Source: Aminivibrio sp.
GTDB lineage: Bacteria; Synergistota; Synergistia; Synergistales; Aminobacteriaceae
DNA: 64,000 bases
Reading direction: 5' to 3'
Assembly (NCBI RefSeq): GCF_016756745.1
Contig: NZ_JAESIH010000025.1
Span: forward strand, 62,001 to 126,000
Position 1 is the first letter of the stretch. Each line of letters starts with the position of its first letter. A program made the translations under genes and the position numbers. Below are positions 1-10,800 of the stretch, piece after piece. The notes below the pieces were generated by a model. That model did not search any database. It saw only the letters and a list, made by a program, of their open reading frames with translations, and had not been told where the DNA came from.

Positions 1-2
1 AC

Positions 3-137
3 AGGACGGTGGTTGCCGCGTGGAGCGGATCCATTATCGGCGAAAATTTAGTCTACGCAGCGCCGGATCATCCTGAATACAAACGGTATCCTGTGCAGGC
101 CCTTCTCGTAGTCAGCCCCGAGGCGATTGCATGGTGA
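3..137 (+). CDS. brxF: BrxF, C-terminal end (partial)
   Basis: An open frame enters from the left edge and ends with TGA at 135-137, giving the last 44 residues of a protein whose start lies outside the window. The visible tail contains RTVVAAWSG and HPEYKRYP, which I recognise as the C-terminal signature of BrxF, the small P-loop ATPase that opens type 3 BREX operons. The next gene starts 31 bases downstream and is the expected partner brxC. The Walker A motif would be upstream and cannot be checked here. The family call rests on the tail motif plus gene order. Confidence 0.7.
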   Translation, partial: RTVVAAWSGSIIGENLVYAAPDHPEYKRYPVQALLVVSPEAIAW

Positions 138-168
138 ACCGGAAAGAACTCACAAGGGGGCAGACGCA

Positions 169-3100
169 ATGAAATACGGAGAGCTCATCCAGTTCGAGCC
201 CATTGAGACTACCATCCAGCTTCGGGACGCCGATAAGGCTTCAGCCGCGCAACATCTTGTTCAAACTTACGTCATCTCGGGGGAGATGGCCGAAAGGCTG
301 GTGAACCTTGTCATTCCCCAGCTTCAGTTCGATCATCCCATGGACAACAAGGGCCTGCTGGTTGTGGGCAACTACGGCACAGGCAAATCCCATCTCATGT
401 CGGTATTATCAGCCATTGCAGAAAACGATAGCCTGCTCCCGAACCTGAACGACAGAAACGTGGCTGCTGCGGCAGCCGGGATCTGCGGTCGCTTCAAGGT
501 TATCCGGACCGAGATAGGGGCCACCACAATGTCTCTCCGGGACATACTTGTCGCCGAACTGGAGGAACACCTGACAGCCATGGGCGTACCCTATTTATTC
601 CCGGCTGCTGACAAGGTGCCCAACAACAAACGTGCCTTCGAGGAAATGATGACGGCCTTCCACCAGGTTTTCCCCGATCACGGACTGCTTCTTCTGGTGG
701 ACGAACTGCTCGATTTCCTTCGCACTCGAAAGGACCAGGACCTGATACTCGACCTCAATTTTCTTCGGGAGGTCGGGGAGGTATGCAAAGACCTTCGTTT
801 CCGCTTTATCGCCGGTGTCCAGGAAGCCATTTTCGACAGTCCCCGTTTTTCTTTCGTGGCCGACAGTATCAGAAGGGTAAAGGACCGCTTCGAGCAGGTA
901 CTCATTGCCCGCAGGGACGTCAAGTTCGTGGTGGCCGAACGTCTGCTCAGGAAAACAGCCGAACAGCAGTCAAGGATTCGTGACCACCTGAAACCTTTTA
1001 CCAAATACTATGACCGCATGAACGAGCGCATGGACGAATTTGTCCGGCTCTTCCCCGTACACCCTGACTATATAGATACTTTCGAGCGTGTGACTGCCGT
1101 TGAAAAACGGGAAGTGCTCAAGACTCTGTCTCTGGCCATGAAGAAGATGCTTGACAAAAATGTGCCACAGGACGAGCCCGGCCTTATCGCCTTTGACAGC
1201 TATTGGAGCACCCTTCGAGAAAATGCCTCGTTCCGTGCCATTCCAGATATCCGGGCCGTCATCGACTGCAGCCAGGTGCTTGAATCCCGTATAGAGAGCG
1301 CTTTCCCGCGCAAACAATATAAACCTATGGCTCTGCGCCTTATCCATGCGTTGTCCGTGCACCGCCTAACCACCGGCGACATTTACGCCCCCATGGGAGC
1401 GTCCGCGGAAGAACTGCGCGACCGACTCTGCCTTTTCGATCCAATGATTGCCGAACTGGGCAGCGATGAACCGGACAAAGACCTGCAGACACATGTGGAA
1501 ACTGTTCTTCGGGAGATCCATAAAACGGTCAGCGGGCAATTCATCTCGTCCAACCAAGACAACCGCCAATATTACCTGGACCTTAAAAAAACAGACGACT
1601 ACGATGCCTTGATCGAAAAACGGGCCGAAAGTCTCAATGCCTCCCAGCTCGACCGATACTATTATGAAGCCCTTCGCCGTGTTATGGAGTGCACAGACCA
1701 GACCTACGTGACGGGCTACAAGATATGGCAGCACGAACTCGAATGGCTTGAACGCAAAGCGGCCCGCCTCGGGTATCTATTCTTCGGTGCTCCCAACGAA
1801 CGCTCCACCGCTGTGCCGCAGCGGGATTTCTATATCTACTTCATCCAGCCGAACGATCCTCCTCGGTTCAAAGACACGAAAGAACCGGATGAAGTCTTTT
1901 TCCGGCTGAAAGACATCGACGAAGAATTCCAGATCGCACTGAAAAGCTATACTGCCGCCCTGGACCTTTCCGCCACGTCATCGGGCAATGCCAAGGCCAC
2001 CTATGAATCCAAGGCCAACGGTTTCCTGAAGAAACTGGTCCAGTGGCTGCAGAAGAACATGACCAACGCTTTTGAGGTCACTTACCAGGGCCAAGCCCGG
2101 ACCATTGCCGAATGGGCAAAAGGCAAATCTATTCGGAATCTGTCCGGTGTGGCCCCCAATGAGACTATCAACTTCCGAGACCTGGTAAACACCATCGCCG
2201 GTATCTGCCTGGCGCCCCACTTTGAGAACCAGGCACCGGACTATCCCTTCTTTTCGATCCTTATCACCGGCAGCAACCGCGCCCAGGCGGCACAGGAGGC
2301 TCTGCGGGCAATTGCCGGCCAGAGCCGCACCAAGCAGGCCACATCCGTTCTTGATGCTCTGGAACTGCTCGACGGCGAGAAGCTGGATCCCTACAAATCC
2401 AAATACGTTAGGATTATTCTTGACGCAGTCAAGGCCAAACCTCACGGACAGGTGATAAACCGCAGCGAAATAATTCAGAGTGACCACGGTGTAGAGTACA
2501 TGAACACCGGAGGTTCCCGCCTCGAGCCCGAATGGGTGACTGTTCTGGCGGCGGCACTGGTGTACTCGGGGGATATCGTCCTCGCTATCCCGGGCAGGAA
2601 ATTCGACGCAACCGGGCTTCAGCAGCTCGCTGCGTCCGGCATGGATGAACTGGTCCGGTTTAAACATCTGGAGCAGCCGAAGGACTGGAATATTCCCGCC
2701 CTCACTGCGCTGTTCAAACTGCTTGACATGCCCCCGGGCCTGGTACAGCTGGTCACCCAGGGGAAAGACGATCCGGTACAGAACCTGCAGCAGTCAGTGG
2801 GCAAGGTTATCAAGCGCATTGTCATGGCACAGCAGGCCCTGCGTGAAGGGCTCTCCTTCTGGGGGCTTGATCTGGCTTCCGTGTCACGGACAGCGAGCGG
2901 AGGATCGGATGACGACCGTCAAAACCGGAACGTGCAGCTGGAAAACGCGAAAACGTTCTTTGAGTCGCTCCAGGCCTATTCTTCCCCGGGAAAGTTGAAG
3001 AACTTCAGCTACAGTGTTCCCGACGTTCAGGGCCATGGCAATGCCGTGAAGACTCTCGATGAACTGGACGCTCTGCGCGAATTCATAATGGGAAACGGAA

Positions 3101-3927
3101 CGACGGTGTTCTGGCTCTCTGACGCGGAGAGGGCGTTGCCTCCGGATCACGACTGGGTAGACCGCATGAGGACGATCCGGCAGGATGTGCTAGATATCCT
3201 CAAGAAAGCAAACCCGGCAGAACTCGCTTCACAATCCCGCAGCATCAGTTCACAGCTTCAGGGATTGAAAAAAGAGTACATTACTGCCTATATGGGGCTT
3301 CATACCAGGGCGAGACTGGGCGTCAAGGACGACAATCGCAAGGCGGGATTGCTCAACGATCAACGCCTGCAAACCCTGCTCAAGTTGGCCGGTATCGAAC
3401 TGATGCCCCGGCAGCAGCTCACAGAATTCCAGAACCGGCTGGTCGAGCTGAAAAGCTGTTTTGCCCTGACAGAGAAAGATCTTGACGCTACACCTGTCTG
3501 CCCTCATTGCGGTTTCAGGCCGTCAGTAGAAACTAATGTACACGCTGGATCTCAGTTGATAGACCAGCTGGACGATCAGCTTGAGGCCTTGATAACGAAC
3601 TGGACATCTGTAATCCTCAAAAACCTCGGTGATCCCGTCACCCGAGCCAACATGGAACTGCTGAAAGCTGACGATCGTGAGAAACTAAAGATTTTCATCA
3701 AAACAAAAGAACTGCCCGAACCTCTTGACAATAACTTTCTCCATGCTCTGAAGGAAGTTCTCTCCGGCTTGGTCAGGGTCACCGTAAAATCACAGGAGCT
3801 GCAGCAGGCCCTGCAGGTTGAAGGCGGACCGGCTACACCGGCGGAAATGAAAAAACGCTTTGAGGAGTATCTAGAACAGCTCACCAGGGGAAAAGATCCT
3901 GCAAAGGTGCGGATTGTCATGGAATAA
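169..3927 (+). CDS. brxC: BREX type 3 ATPase BrxC (DUF6079)
   Basis: This 1252-residue protein is the large ATPase of the BREX defence complex and is thought to act with the methyltransferase and PglZ on phage and host DNA in the cytoplasm. A Walker A motif GNYGTGKS lies at residues 67-74 and a Walker B segment LLLLVDEL has its acidic pair at about D178-E179. A single CPHCG motif lies near the C-terminus. An ATG at 169 was chosen because the run AAGGGGG lies 8 bases upstream; an open frame extends up to a TTG at 127 but overlaps the brxF stop. Size and motifs fit the BrxC/PglY family. It is the second gene of the operon, and a long hairpin separates it from the methyltransferase gene. Confidence 0.85.
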   Translation: MKYGELIQFEPIETTIQLRDADKASAAQHLVQTYVISGEMAERLVNLVIPQLQFDHPMDNKGLLVVGNYGTGKSHLMSVLSAIAENDSLLPNLNDRNVAAAAAGICGRFKVIRTEIGATTMSLRDILVAELEEHLTAMGVPYLFPAADKVPNNKRAFEEMMTAFHQVFPDHGLLLLVDELLDFLRTRKDQDLILDLNFLREVGEVCKDLRFRFIAGVQEAIFDSPRFSFVADSIRRVKDRFEQVLIARRDVKFVVAERLLRKTAEQQSRIRDHLKPFTKYYDRMNERMDEFVRLFPVHPDYIDTFERVTAVEKREVLKTLSLAMKKMLDKNVPQDEPGLIAFDSYWSTLRENASFRAIPDIRAVIDCSQVLESRIESAFPRKQYKPMALRLIHALSVHRLTTGDIYAPMGASAEELRDRLCLFDPMIAELGSDEPDKDLQTHVETVLREIHKTVSGQFISSNQDNRQYYLDLKKTDDYDALIEKRAESLNASQLDRYYYEALRRVMECTDQTYVTGYKIWQHELEWLERKAARLGYLFFGAPNERSTAVPQRDFYIYFIQPNDPPRFKDTKEPDEVFFRLKDIDEEFQIALKSYTAALDLSATSSGNAKATYESKANGFLKKLVQWLQKNMTNAFEVTYQGQARTIAEWAKGKSIRNLSGVAPNETINFRDLVNTIAGICLAPHFENQAPDYPFFSILITGSNRAQAAQEALRAIAGQSRTKQATSVLDALELLDGEKLDPYKSKYVRIILDAVKAKPHGQVINRSEIIQSDHGVEYMNTGGSRLEPEWVTVLAAALVYSGDIVLAIPGRKFDATGLQQLAASGMDELVRFKHLEQPKDWNIPALTALFKLLDMPPGLVQLVTQGKDDPVQNLQQSVGKVIKRIVMAQQALREGLSFWGLDLASVSRTASGGSDDDRQNRNVQLENAKTFFESLQAYSSPGKLKNFSYSVPDVQGHGNAVKTLDELDALREFIMGNGTTVFWLSDAERALPPDHDWVDRMRTIRQDVLDILKKANPAELASQSRSISSQLQGLKKEYITAYMGLHTRARLGVKDDNRKAGLLNDQRLQTLLKLAGIELMPRQQLTEFQNRLVELKSCFALTEKDLDATPVCPHCGFRPSVETNVHAGSQLIDQLDDQLEALITNWTSVILKNLGDPVTRANMELLKADDREKLKIFIKTKELPEPLDNNFLHALKEVLSGLVRVTVKSQELQQALQVEGGPATPAEMKKRFEEYLEQLTRGKDPAKVRIVME

Positions 3928-3929
3928 GA

Positions 3930-3980
3930 GTGACTTCGCGGGTGACCAACTCTGCCGAGCTTGGTCACCTGCGAAGTGAC
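3930..3980. repeat. Long inverted repeat between brxC and pglX
   Basis: The arms 3930-3949 and 3961-3980 match at 18 of 20 positions around an 11-base loop. There is no following T run, so it is not a classical terminator. It lies 3 bases after the brxC stop and 32 bases before the methyltransferase start, so it could affect expression of the downstream genes or be a mobile palindromic repeat. Confidence 0.75.
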
Positions 3981-4012
3981 CAAGCTGAGACACAAGACGA
4001 AAGCGAAGGATT

Positions 4013-6832
4013 ATGAAGATGAAAGAAAACAGTTTGTTCGACTCGCTGCTTGAAGAGCCGCAGAAGCCCTCCGATCCGGTGACTTGTCTCGGCATGACTT
4101 TCGAGAACGACGAGGCCCGCCGTGCCCACTTTACCGAGGAACTGCGCAAGAAGCTGCAAGACCCTGAGTTCCGCAAGATCGAAGGCTTTCCCATCGGCAG
4201 CGACGAGGACATCCTGAACCTGAGTGATCCGCCGTACTAAACCGCCTGCCCGAATCCGTGGATCGCCGACTTCATCGCCGAGTGGGAGGCGCAGAAGCCG
4301 GAGCAGCCCGAAGCTTACCACTATCACCGGGAACCCTTTGCCGTCGATGTGAGCGAGGGGAAAACGCACCCATTATACAAGGCGCATTCATATCATGCCA
4401 AAGTACCTCACAGGGCCGTAATGCATTATATCCTTCATTATACTCAACCAGGCGACCTCGTTTTAGATGGGTTCTGTGGTAGTGGTATGGTAGGAATAGC
4501 TGCACAGATGTGTGATGACCGAAACGAAATCCTTTCGCTTGGATACAAAGTTGAAAAGAATGGGGATATAGAGTTTGCAGGCGAAAATGTACTAAATAAA
4601 TCGGCAAATTCCTCTAAAATTGGATATAGACACTCGATAATAAGTGATTTGGGTGTTTCTGCAACAAATATTGCAGCAAATTATTTGCTGCCATTTGATA
4701 TTCCTGGTTTCGAAGCTAAGGCACGAAAAATACTCAAAGATTTAAAAGAAGATCTTGGATGGATGTATCAAACATATCATATCGATGGAAAAACAAAATG
4801 CCAAATAGAGTACACGGTCTGGAGCGAGCTATTTTCTTGTCCAGAATGCGGCGGGGAAATTGTTTTTACAGAACAGGCATATGATGAAGAGAGTCAGATG
4901 GTTTCAAAAAACATAATATGTAATCATTGTGGAGCTAATGCAAAGAACAAGCAAGCCTTAGATCTGATGTTTGAGACAAGGATAGAGAATGGTGTTTTCA
5001 TCGAAAAGCCAAAAAGAATTCCAGTTTTAATCAAATATAAGTATGGTAAATCAACTTTCGAAAAAAAACCAGATCAGCATGATGCAGACGTATTGAAAAA
5101 AATCGAGGCAATGCCCATGCCTGATGTAGTTCCATTCATACCTATTCCTGAAATGCAGATGGCGAATGTAGGTCGGATGAAAACAACTAAAATTAGTCAT
5201 ATTCATTTACTATTCCTACCGAGGGTACTTCATTCAATGAGTTATATCTGGAAAGCCGTATCACTTGAGAAGAACTCTCGTATCAGGCAACAATTATATT
5301 ATCTATTCGAGCAGGGAATATGGACAAGCTCTATTTGTAATTCATATAGACCAGCTGGTTTTTCGCAAGTCTCTCAGTATATGAAGGGAGTGTATTATGT
5401 TCCTTCTCAACATTCAGAATTGAGTCCATGGTATGTCCATGAAGGAAAGTTGAAAAGACTTACCAAAGTATTTTCAAGCCAACCTCGCTCACTTGGAACT
5501 ACAGTAATTTCAACAGCAAGCTCAACAAGTATTCATTGTCCAAATGATTCTATAGATTACATTTTTACAGATCCACCTTTTGGTGAGAATATCTATTATT
5601 CAGACCTGAATTTCCTTATTGAGGCATGGTTAGGAGTTTTTACAAATCCAGCTAAAGAAGCAATTATTGATAAGGTTAAAGAAAAAAAATTATCTGATTA
5701 TCAATCACTTATGGAGCAATGCTTTAGCGAATATTTCAGAGTTTTAAAGCCGGGCCGCTGGATAACAATCGAGTTTTCCAATACAAAAGCATCTGTCTGG
5801 AACAGTATCCAAACAGCTATTGCAAATGCTGGCTTTATTGTAGCCAGTGTTTCAGCCCTCGATAAAAAACAAGGTACTTTTCAAGCAGTTAATACACCCA
5901 CAGCCGTCAAACAAGACCTCGTTATCTCGGCCTACAAACCCAACGGCGGCTTTGAAGATCGCTTTCAGAAAGAGGCACAAACGGAAGAAGGCGTTTGGGA
6001 CTTTGTTCGTACACACTTGAAGTATTTGCCGGTCACCAAGCAACAGGGAACCTTGCTACAGTTCGTCCCGGAACGTGATCCACGCATCCTGTTCGACCAG
6101 ATGGTAGCCTACTACGTCCGAAAAGGCTACCCCGTGCCGATCTCCAGCCAGGAGTTCCAGATTGGGCTGTCGCAACGTTTCATCGAGCGCGACGGCATGT
6201 TTTTCCTGCCGGATCAGGTGGCCGAATACGACCGCAAGAAGATGACCTCGGGTGAACTCAAGCAGATGTCTATGTTCGTCTCCGACGAGGCATCCGCCAT
6301 CCAATGGCTCCGCCAGCTCATCAAGGAAAAGCCCCAGACCTTCTCCGACATCAATCCGCAGTTTATGCAACAACTTGGCGGCTGGAGCAAGAACGAGGCC
6401 CAGCTCGACCTGCGCGAACTGCTGAACCAGAACTTCCTCTGCTACGACGGCAAAGGCCCTGTGCCCGAGCAAATCCACGCCTACCTCTCCACCAACTGGA
6501 AGGAACTGCGCAACCTGCCAAAGGATGCCCCGGCGCTGGTGACCAAGGCCCGCGACCGCTGGTACGTACCCGATCCCAACAAGTCGGGCGACCTGGAGAA
6601 ACTACGCGAGAAGGCTCTGCTCAAGGAGTTCGAGGAATACAAAGAGGTCAAAAAGAAACTCAAGGTCTTCCGCCTCGAAGCTGTCCGTGCCGGTTTTAAG
6701 AAAGCTTGGCAGGAACGGGATTACGTCACCATAATTTCTGTGGCTGAAAAGATCCCCAATAATGTTCTGGAAGAAGACCCCAAACTGCTCATGTGGTATG
6801 ACCAGGCAGTTACTCGTTTGGGTGAGGATTGA
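4013..6832 (+). pseudogene. pglX: BREX type 3 adenine methyltransferase PglX, interrupted by TAA
   Basis: The frame from the ATG at 4013 to the TGA at 6830-6832 would encode about 939 residues of an N6-adenine DNA methyltransferase that marks host DNA in BREX. An in-frame TAA at 4238-4240 cuts it. The first piece ends in DPPY and the reading continues after the stop as TACPNPWIADF; the family normally reads DPPYYTACPNP, so the TAA stands where the second Tyr codon is expected. The second piece could restart at a GTG at 4349 (827 residues). It carries the cofactor motif FCGSGM (about residue 154 of the restored protein), a four-cysteine zinc-ribbon-like segment (CPEC and CNHC) and DPPFGEN (about residue 520). 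The middle, roughly 4370-5885, is much richer in A+T than both ends, as if recombined in. A sequencing error at the TAA is possible. Confidence 0.8.
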
Positions 6833-6835
6833 GAT

Positions 6836-7915
6836 ATGCCGAAAGTCAAGAGGGAAGTTACAGAGTTTAAAAGACGTGCCATCAATTCCTTAGTGCTTAG
6901 TGTCGAGTTGTTTAACCGACCTCATGAACAGGGCCGTGCTGAAGGTGTTCTGATTCTTATGCATCACGCATTTGAAATGTTACTAAAAGCAATCATAAAA
7001 GACAAAACAGGTACTGTTCACATAAAGGGTGGGAAATACTCGTATAGTTTTGATAAATGTTTGGAAATGACGGAGAATTCGCTCAAAACGCTTTCGGCCG
7101 ATGAGCGTGCAACTTTGTCCATTCTCGATGCACATCGAGACACTGCGATTCACTACTACCAAGAAGTATCAGAAGACCTGCTTTATCTACAAGCACAGGC
7201 TGGAGTTACTCTTTTTGGCGATCTGCTTAATCGAGTTTTCAATGAGAATCTTGCTGATTGTATCCCAGATCGTGTGCTGCCAGTTTCGACTCGTCCCCCG
7301 AAAGATCTGAAAGTGTTAATTGATTGTGAACTAAGACAGGTCGATCAACTATTACTAGTGGGGAGCCGCAAAGGGATTCAAGCAGCGGCGAGATTACGAT
7401 CGATCCTTGCGTTAGCCACTGCAACACGTGATGATTCAGAGCGGGTTTCTGAAGGTGAACTCAGAAATGCCATCAGGAGGAGACGGCGGGGAGATGACTG
7501 GAAATTAATTTTGCCTGAGGTCGCCCAACTGAAGTTAGAAACCCAAGGAAACGGAATTCCGATTTTCCTTCGAATCAAGAAAGATGCTGACCTTGCTGTT
7601 CGTCTAGCCAAGGACGGTGAGACGGTCGTTGGAGCTTTGATCAAGCAAGAATATGACTGGCTTGATAAATACAACCTAACTGTTACTGACATCGCTAAAA
7701 AAGTTAAACTTTCTATTCCAAAGGTGCGAGCCTATTTGTTTGAATTGGATATATGGACAAATCCTGAAATGTACGGTGAAAAGAAGATCAAGGCTCAAAT
7801 TTATAAACGCTATACCAAGAAGACATTGGAGGCAATACGTGAAATACTAACACGGATTCCTGTTGAGGCTGTTTGGGAAAAATTTGGTAAAAGAGCGATG
7901 GGTAAAGAAAAATGA
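6836..7915 (+). CDS. HEPN-fold DUF3644 family protein
   Basis: A 359-residue soluble protein encoded 3 bases after the methyltransferase stop. Its N-terminal third resembles DUF3644 proteins, with the helix segment LILMHHAFEMLLKAII and then HRDTAIHYY, in which R101-x4-H106 fits the R-x4-6-H RNase motif of HEPN domains. The C-terminal part has a possible helix-turn-helix near VTDIAKKVKLSIPKVRAYL. HEPN proteins are common in defence loci as RNases that attack host or phage RNA, so an abortive-infection role is a reasonable inference. It is not one of the six usual type 3 BREX genes. Its stop overlaps the start of brxHII, so it is part of the same transcription unit, and its lower G+C content than brxC suggests a separate origin. 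Confidence 0.7.
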   Translation: MPKVKREVTEFKRRAINSLVLSVELFNRPHEQGRAEGVLILMHHAFEMLLKAIIKDKTGTVHIKGGKYSYSFDKCLEMTENSLKTLSADERATLSILDAHRDTAIHYYQEVSEDLLYLQAQAGVTLFGDLLNRVFNENLADCIPDRVLPVSTRPPKDLKVLIDCELRQVDQLLLVGSRKGIQAAARLRSILALATATRDDSERVSEGELRNAIRRRRRGDDWKLILPEVAQLKLETQGNGIPIFLRIKKDADLAVRLAKDGETVVGALIKQEYDWLDKYNLTVTDIAKKVKLSIPKVRAYLFELDIWTNPEMYGEKKIKAQIYKRYTKKTLEAIREILTRIPVEAVWEKFGKRAMGKEK

Positions 7916-10800
7916 TGGCATGGTATTACACCCCAGGCCACAAACAACTCTGCCAAATTATTGAGGAAAAAAGCCTCTGGGGACAGACAATGTGCCGTGT
8001 CTGGCTGCCAAACCAGGACACGATAGTTCGTGTGCCCCGTTCCGCCTTGCGGCCATTGAATGTAGATTTGTATCCGGAGGTCGAAGCGAACCGTATTGCC
8101 TATGTTTCCTCAGCGGCCAAAGTGGCTGATGTGCTCGAAGGCTCTGCCGGAGCTTCTGACGGTACTATTTTACTGGCACCCATGGAGTCTAACGTCATCC
8201 CGCTGCCCCATCAGCTCCAGGCCTTGTCCCGTGCCATCTCGGGAGACCGTGTGCGCTATCTTCTTGCCGACGAGGTAGGGCTCGGCAAGACCATAGAAGC
8301 AGGCCTTGTCATGCGGGAACTCAAACTGCGCGGTTTGGTGCGCCGCACTCTTGTTGTTGCGCCGAAGGGGCTGGCCACCCAGTGGGTAGCAGAGATGCAG
8401 ACCCATTTCAACGAACAGTTCCAGCTCGTGCTGGGAGAAGACATTACCACGTTGCAGCGTATGGCTTCTGGTGCAGAAAATAGAGGTTCTGCATGGTCCT
8501 TGTTTGACCAGGTCATTGTATCCCTTGATTCCGTTAAACCTGTAGAAAAACGGCGTGGCTGGACGAAAGAACGAATTGCCGCATACAACCGAAATCGTTT
8601 CGAGGATCTTCTCACTGCAGGTTGGGATTTAGTGGTGGTGGATGAAGCGCACCGGCTGGGCGGAAGTACCGATCAGGTTGCCCGCTACAAGCTTGGAAAG
8701 GGGCTTGCGGAGGCGGCCCCTTATGTACTGTTGCTTTCTGCCACGCCTCACCAGGGAAAGACTGACGCTTTTCATAGGTTGATGAATCTGTTGGATGAGG
8801 AAGCCTTTCCTGACATGGACAGCGTCTCCTGTGAACGGGTGGCCCCCTATGTCATCCGCACCGAGAAGCGAAGGGCCATCGATGCAGAAGGCAAACCCCT
8901 TTTTAAACCCCGACGCACCCAGATGATTCCCGTGGCATGGGAAAACCGCCATCACCTGCAGAAAGCTCTCTACGAGGCTGTGACCGAGTACGTGCGCGAA
9001 GGTTACAACCAGGCCCTGCGGGAAAAGAAACGGCACATCGGGTTTCTAATGATCCTTATGCAGCGCCTGGTGGTTTCCAGCACCCGGGCTATTCGCACCA
9101 CGCTGGAACGGCGCCTTTCCGTTCTCAGAGGTGGAGAAGCGCAGGCCGGCATGCGCTTGGCAGAGTTTGAGAATGGCCCGGAAAAAGCGGAGGATTACGA
9201 TGAACTGTACGACATGGATGGACAGGAGCTGCTTGATGAGCTGCTGAAATCCCAAATTTCGGCCCTGCAGAGTGAAATGATCCATGTGGAAACCCTGTTG
9301 GATGCGGCAGTTCGCTGTGAACAGGCTGGATCCGACGCAAAGGCAGAGGCATTGATTGAGTGGGTTTATCAACTTCAGGCCGAGGAAAACGAACCGGACC
9401 TGAAAGTATTGGTCTTTACAGAATTTGTCCCTACACAGCAGATGCTGAAAGAGTTTCTTGAAGCCCGTGGAATTCCGGTTGTCGCTCTGAATGGTTCCAT
9501 GGACATGGAAGAAAGAAAAGAAGTCCAGGATGCCTTCCGGAAAACGCACCGCGTCCTCGTTTCTACCGACGCGGGCGGCGAAGGCCTGAATCTGCAGTTT
9601 GCCCACGTGATCATCAACTATGATCTTCCCTGGAATCCAATGCGCCTTGAACAGAGGATAGGCCGTGTCGACCGTATCGGACAGCCTAGGATGGTAAGGG
9701 CGGTTAATTTCGTTATTGAAGATTCAGTGGAATTCCGTGTTCGCGAAGTGCTGGAGCAGAAATTATCGGTGATCTTCAATGAGTTCGGCATCGACAAGAC
9801 AGGAGATGTGCTCGATTCCGCCCAGGCTGGTGAATTGTTCGAGGATGTATTCGCGTCGGCTATTCTTAACCCGGAAAATATCGAAGCCTCTGTCGATCAA
9901 ACGGTGGAGCGGATACGGGATGAGATCCGGCAGACTCGAGAAACATCATTTTTTTATGGCATTTCGGAGGAAGTTGATGTGCAGGCAGCTGAGCGGCTGC
10001 GGTCCCATCCCTTGCCATACTGGATTGAACAGATGACGGTCGGTTATCTGAATTCATCCGGTGGGTTGGCGAAGCGCAAGCGCTCCTGGTGGGATCTCCG
10101 ATGGCCGGATGGTGTTGAAATGCGCAAGTGCGTATTCAATGCCCGGGATGCTGACCGCCTGACAGATGCGTCACTGATTAATCTGGAGAACGCCCGTATT
10201 CGGGGACTGGTTTTGAACCTTCATCAAATTACCATGGGTCAGCCCTTGCCCTGCGTTGCGGTAAACGGCCTGCCGCCAGGTATTTCGGGTTTTTGGGGAT
10301 TGTTTGAGATACGGCTCCAGGCGGGGGGGTACACGAAAACGCAGTTCCTCCGTATCCCTATGGTGCGGCGAAGCTACCTCAGTGTCTTTCTGAGTGAAGA
10401 TAGGACGCTTTTTCTGCCCACGGCACGGCATATTTGGGATGCCCTTGTGAGTGGGGAAATCCGGATGGGTTCAGCACTTGATCAGGATCAATCCATTGCT
10501 GCCCACAGGCATTTGCATGAGGCTGCTGAACAGGCAGGCCGTGAGGTGTTCGAAGCCATGAAACATGCACACCTTCTTTCAGTAGATCGAGAGGAAGAAC
10601 GCGGAATGGTTTCTTTTGTCTCCCGCCGGAAGGCCATTGAACGGATAGGCCTGCCGGAAGTGAGGCAATTCAGGCTGTTCCGCTGTGACGCAGACGAAGC
10701 TGAATGGAGACGTGAGCTGCAATCAGCCCGCGAACTTCTGCCAGAAATCAGACCGCTGCTGATGCTTGGGATAATTGAGGTTTCCAAATGCAGTTTATAA
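7912..10800 (+). CDS. brxHII: BREX SNF2-like helicase BrxHII
   Basis: A 962-residue superfamily 2 DNA helicase/translocase of the SNF2/RapA type. The Walker A motif ADEVGLGKT has its lysine at K126, the DEAH box is D244-H247, and motif III reads SATPHQGKTD. The C-terminal helicase domain carries STDAGGEGLNLQ and QRIGRVDRIGQ, the arginine-finger motif VI. BrxHII is the expected fourth core gene of type 3 BREX and probably moves along DNA for the methylation/restriction complex. The ATG overlaps the stop of the HEPN gene by four bases. The last 13 bases overlap the following SIR2 gene, which indicates translational coupling. All motifs look intact. Confidence 0.85.
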   Translation: MMAWYYTPGHKQLCQIIEEKSLWGQTMCRVWLPNQDTIVRVPRSALRPLNVDLYPEVEANRIAYVSSAAKVADVLEGSAGASDGTILLAPMESNVIPLPHQLQALSRAISGDRVRYLLADEVGLGKTIEAGLVMRELKLRGLVRRTLVVAPKGLATQWVAEMQTHFNEQFQLVLGEDITTLQRMASGAENRGSAWSLFDQVIVSLDSVKPVEKRRGWTKERIAAYNRNRFEDLLTAGWDLVVVDEAHRLGGSTDQVARYKLGKGLAEAAPYVLLLSATPHQGKTDAFHRLMNLLDEEAFPDMDSVSCERVAPYVIRTEKRRAIDAEGKPLFKPRRTQMIPVAWENRHHLQKALYEAVTEYVREGYNQALREKKRHIGFLMILMQRLVVSSTRAIRTTLERRLSVLRGGEAQAGMRLAEFENGPEKAEDYDELYDMDGQELLDELLKSQISALQSEMIHVETLLDAAVRCEQAGSDAKAEALIEWVYQLQAEENEPDLKVLVFTEFVPTQQMLKEFLEARGIPVVALNGSMDMEERKEVQDAFRKTHRVLVSTDAGGEGLNLQFAHVIINYDLPWNPMRLEQRIGRVDRIGQPRMVRAVNFVIEDSVEFRVREVLEQKLSVIFNEFGIDKTGDVLDSAQAGELFEDVFASAILNPENIEASVDQTVERIRDEIRQTRETSFFYGISEEVDVQAAERLRSHPLPYWIEQMTVGYLNSSGGLAKRKRSWWDLRWPDGVEMRKCVFNARDADRLTDASLINLENARIRGLVLNLHQITMGQPLPCVAVNGLPPGISGFWGLFEIRLQAGGYTKTQFLRIPMVRRSYLSVFLSEDRTLFLPTARHIWDALVSGEIRMGSALDQDQSIAAHRHLHEAAEQAGREVFEAMKHAHLLSVDREEERGMVSFVSRRKAIERIGLPEVRQFRLFRCDADEAEWRRELQSARELLPEIRPLLMLGIIEVSKCSL

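Noticed and set aside
1978-2667. Long antisense frames within brxC and other G+C-rich genes
   Set aside because: They are by-products of the codon bias of the sense genes, without start signals or family resemblance.
4013-4240. Independent 75-residue gene
   Set aside because: It is the N-terminal piece of the methyltransferase, in the same frame as the rest and ending in the DPPY motif.
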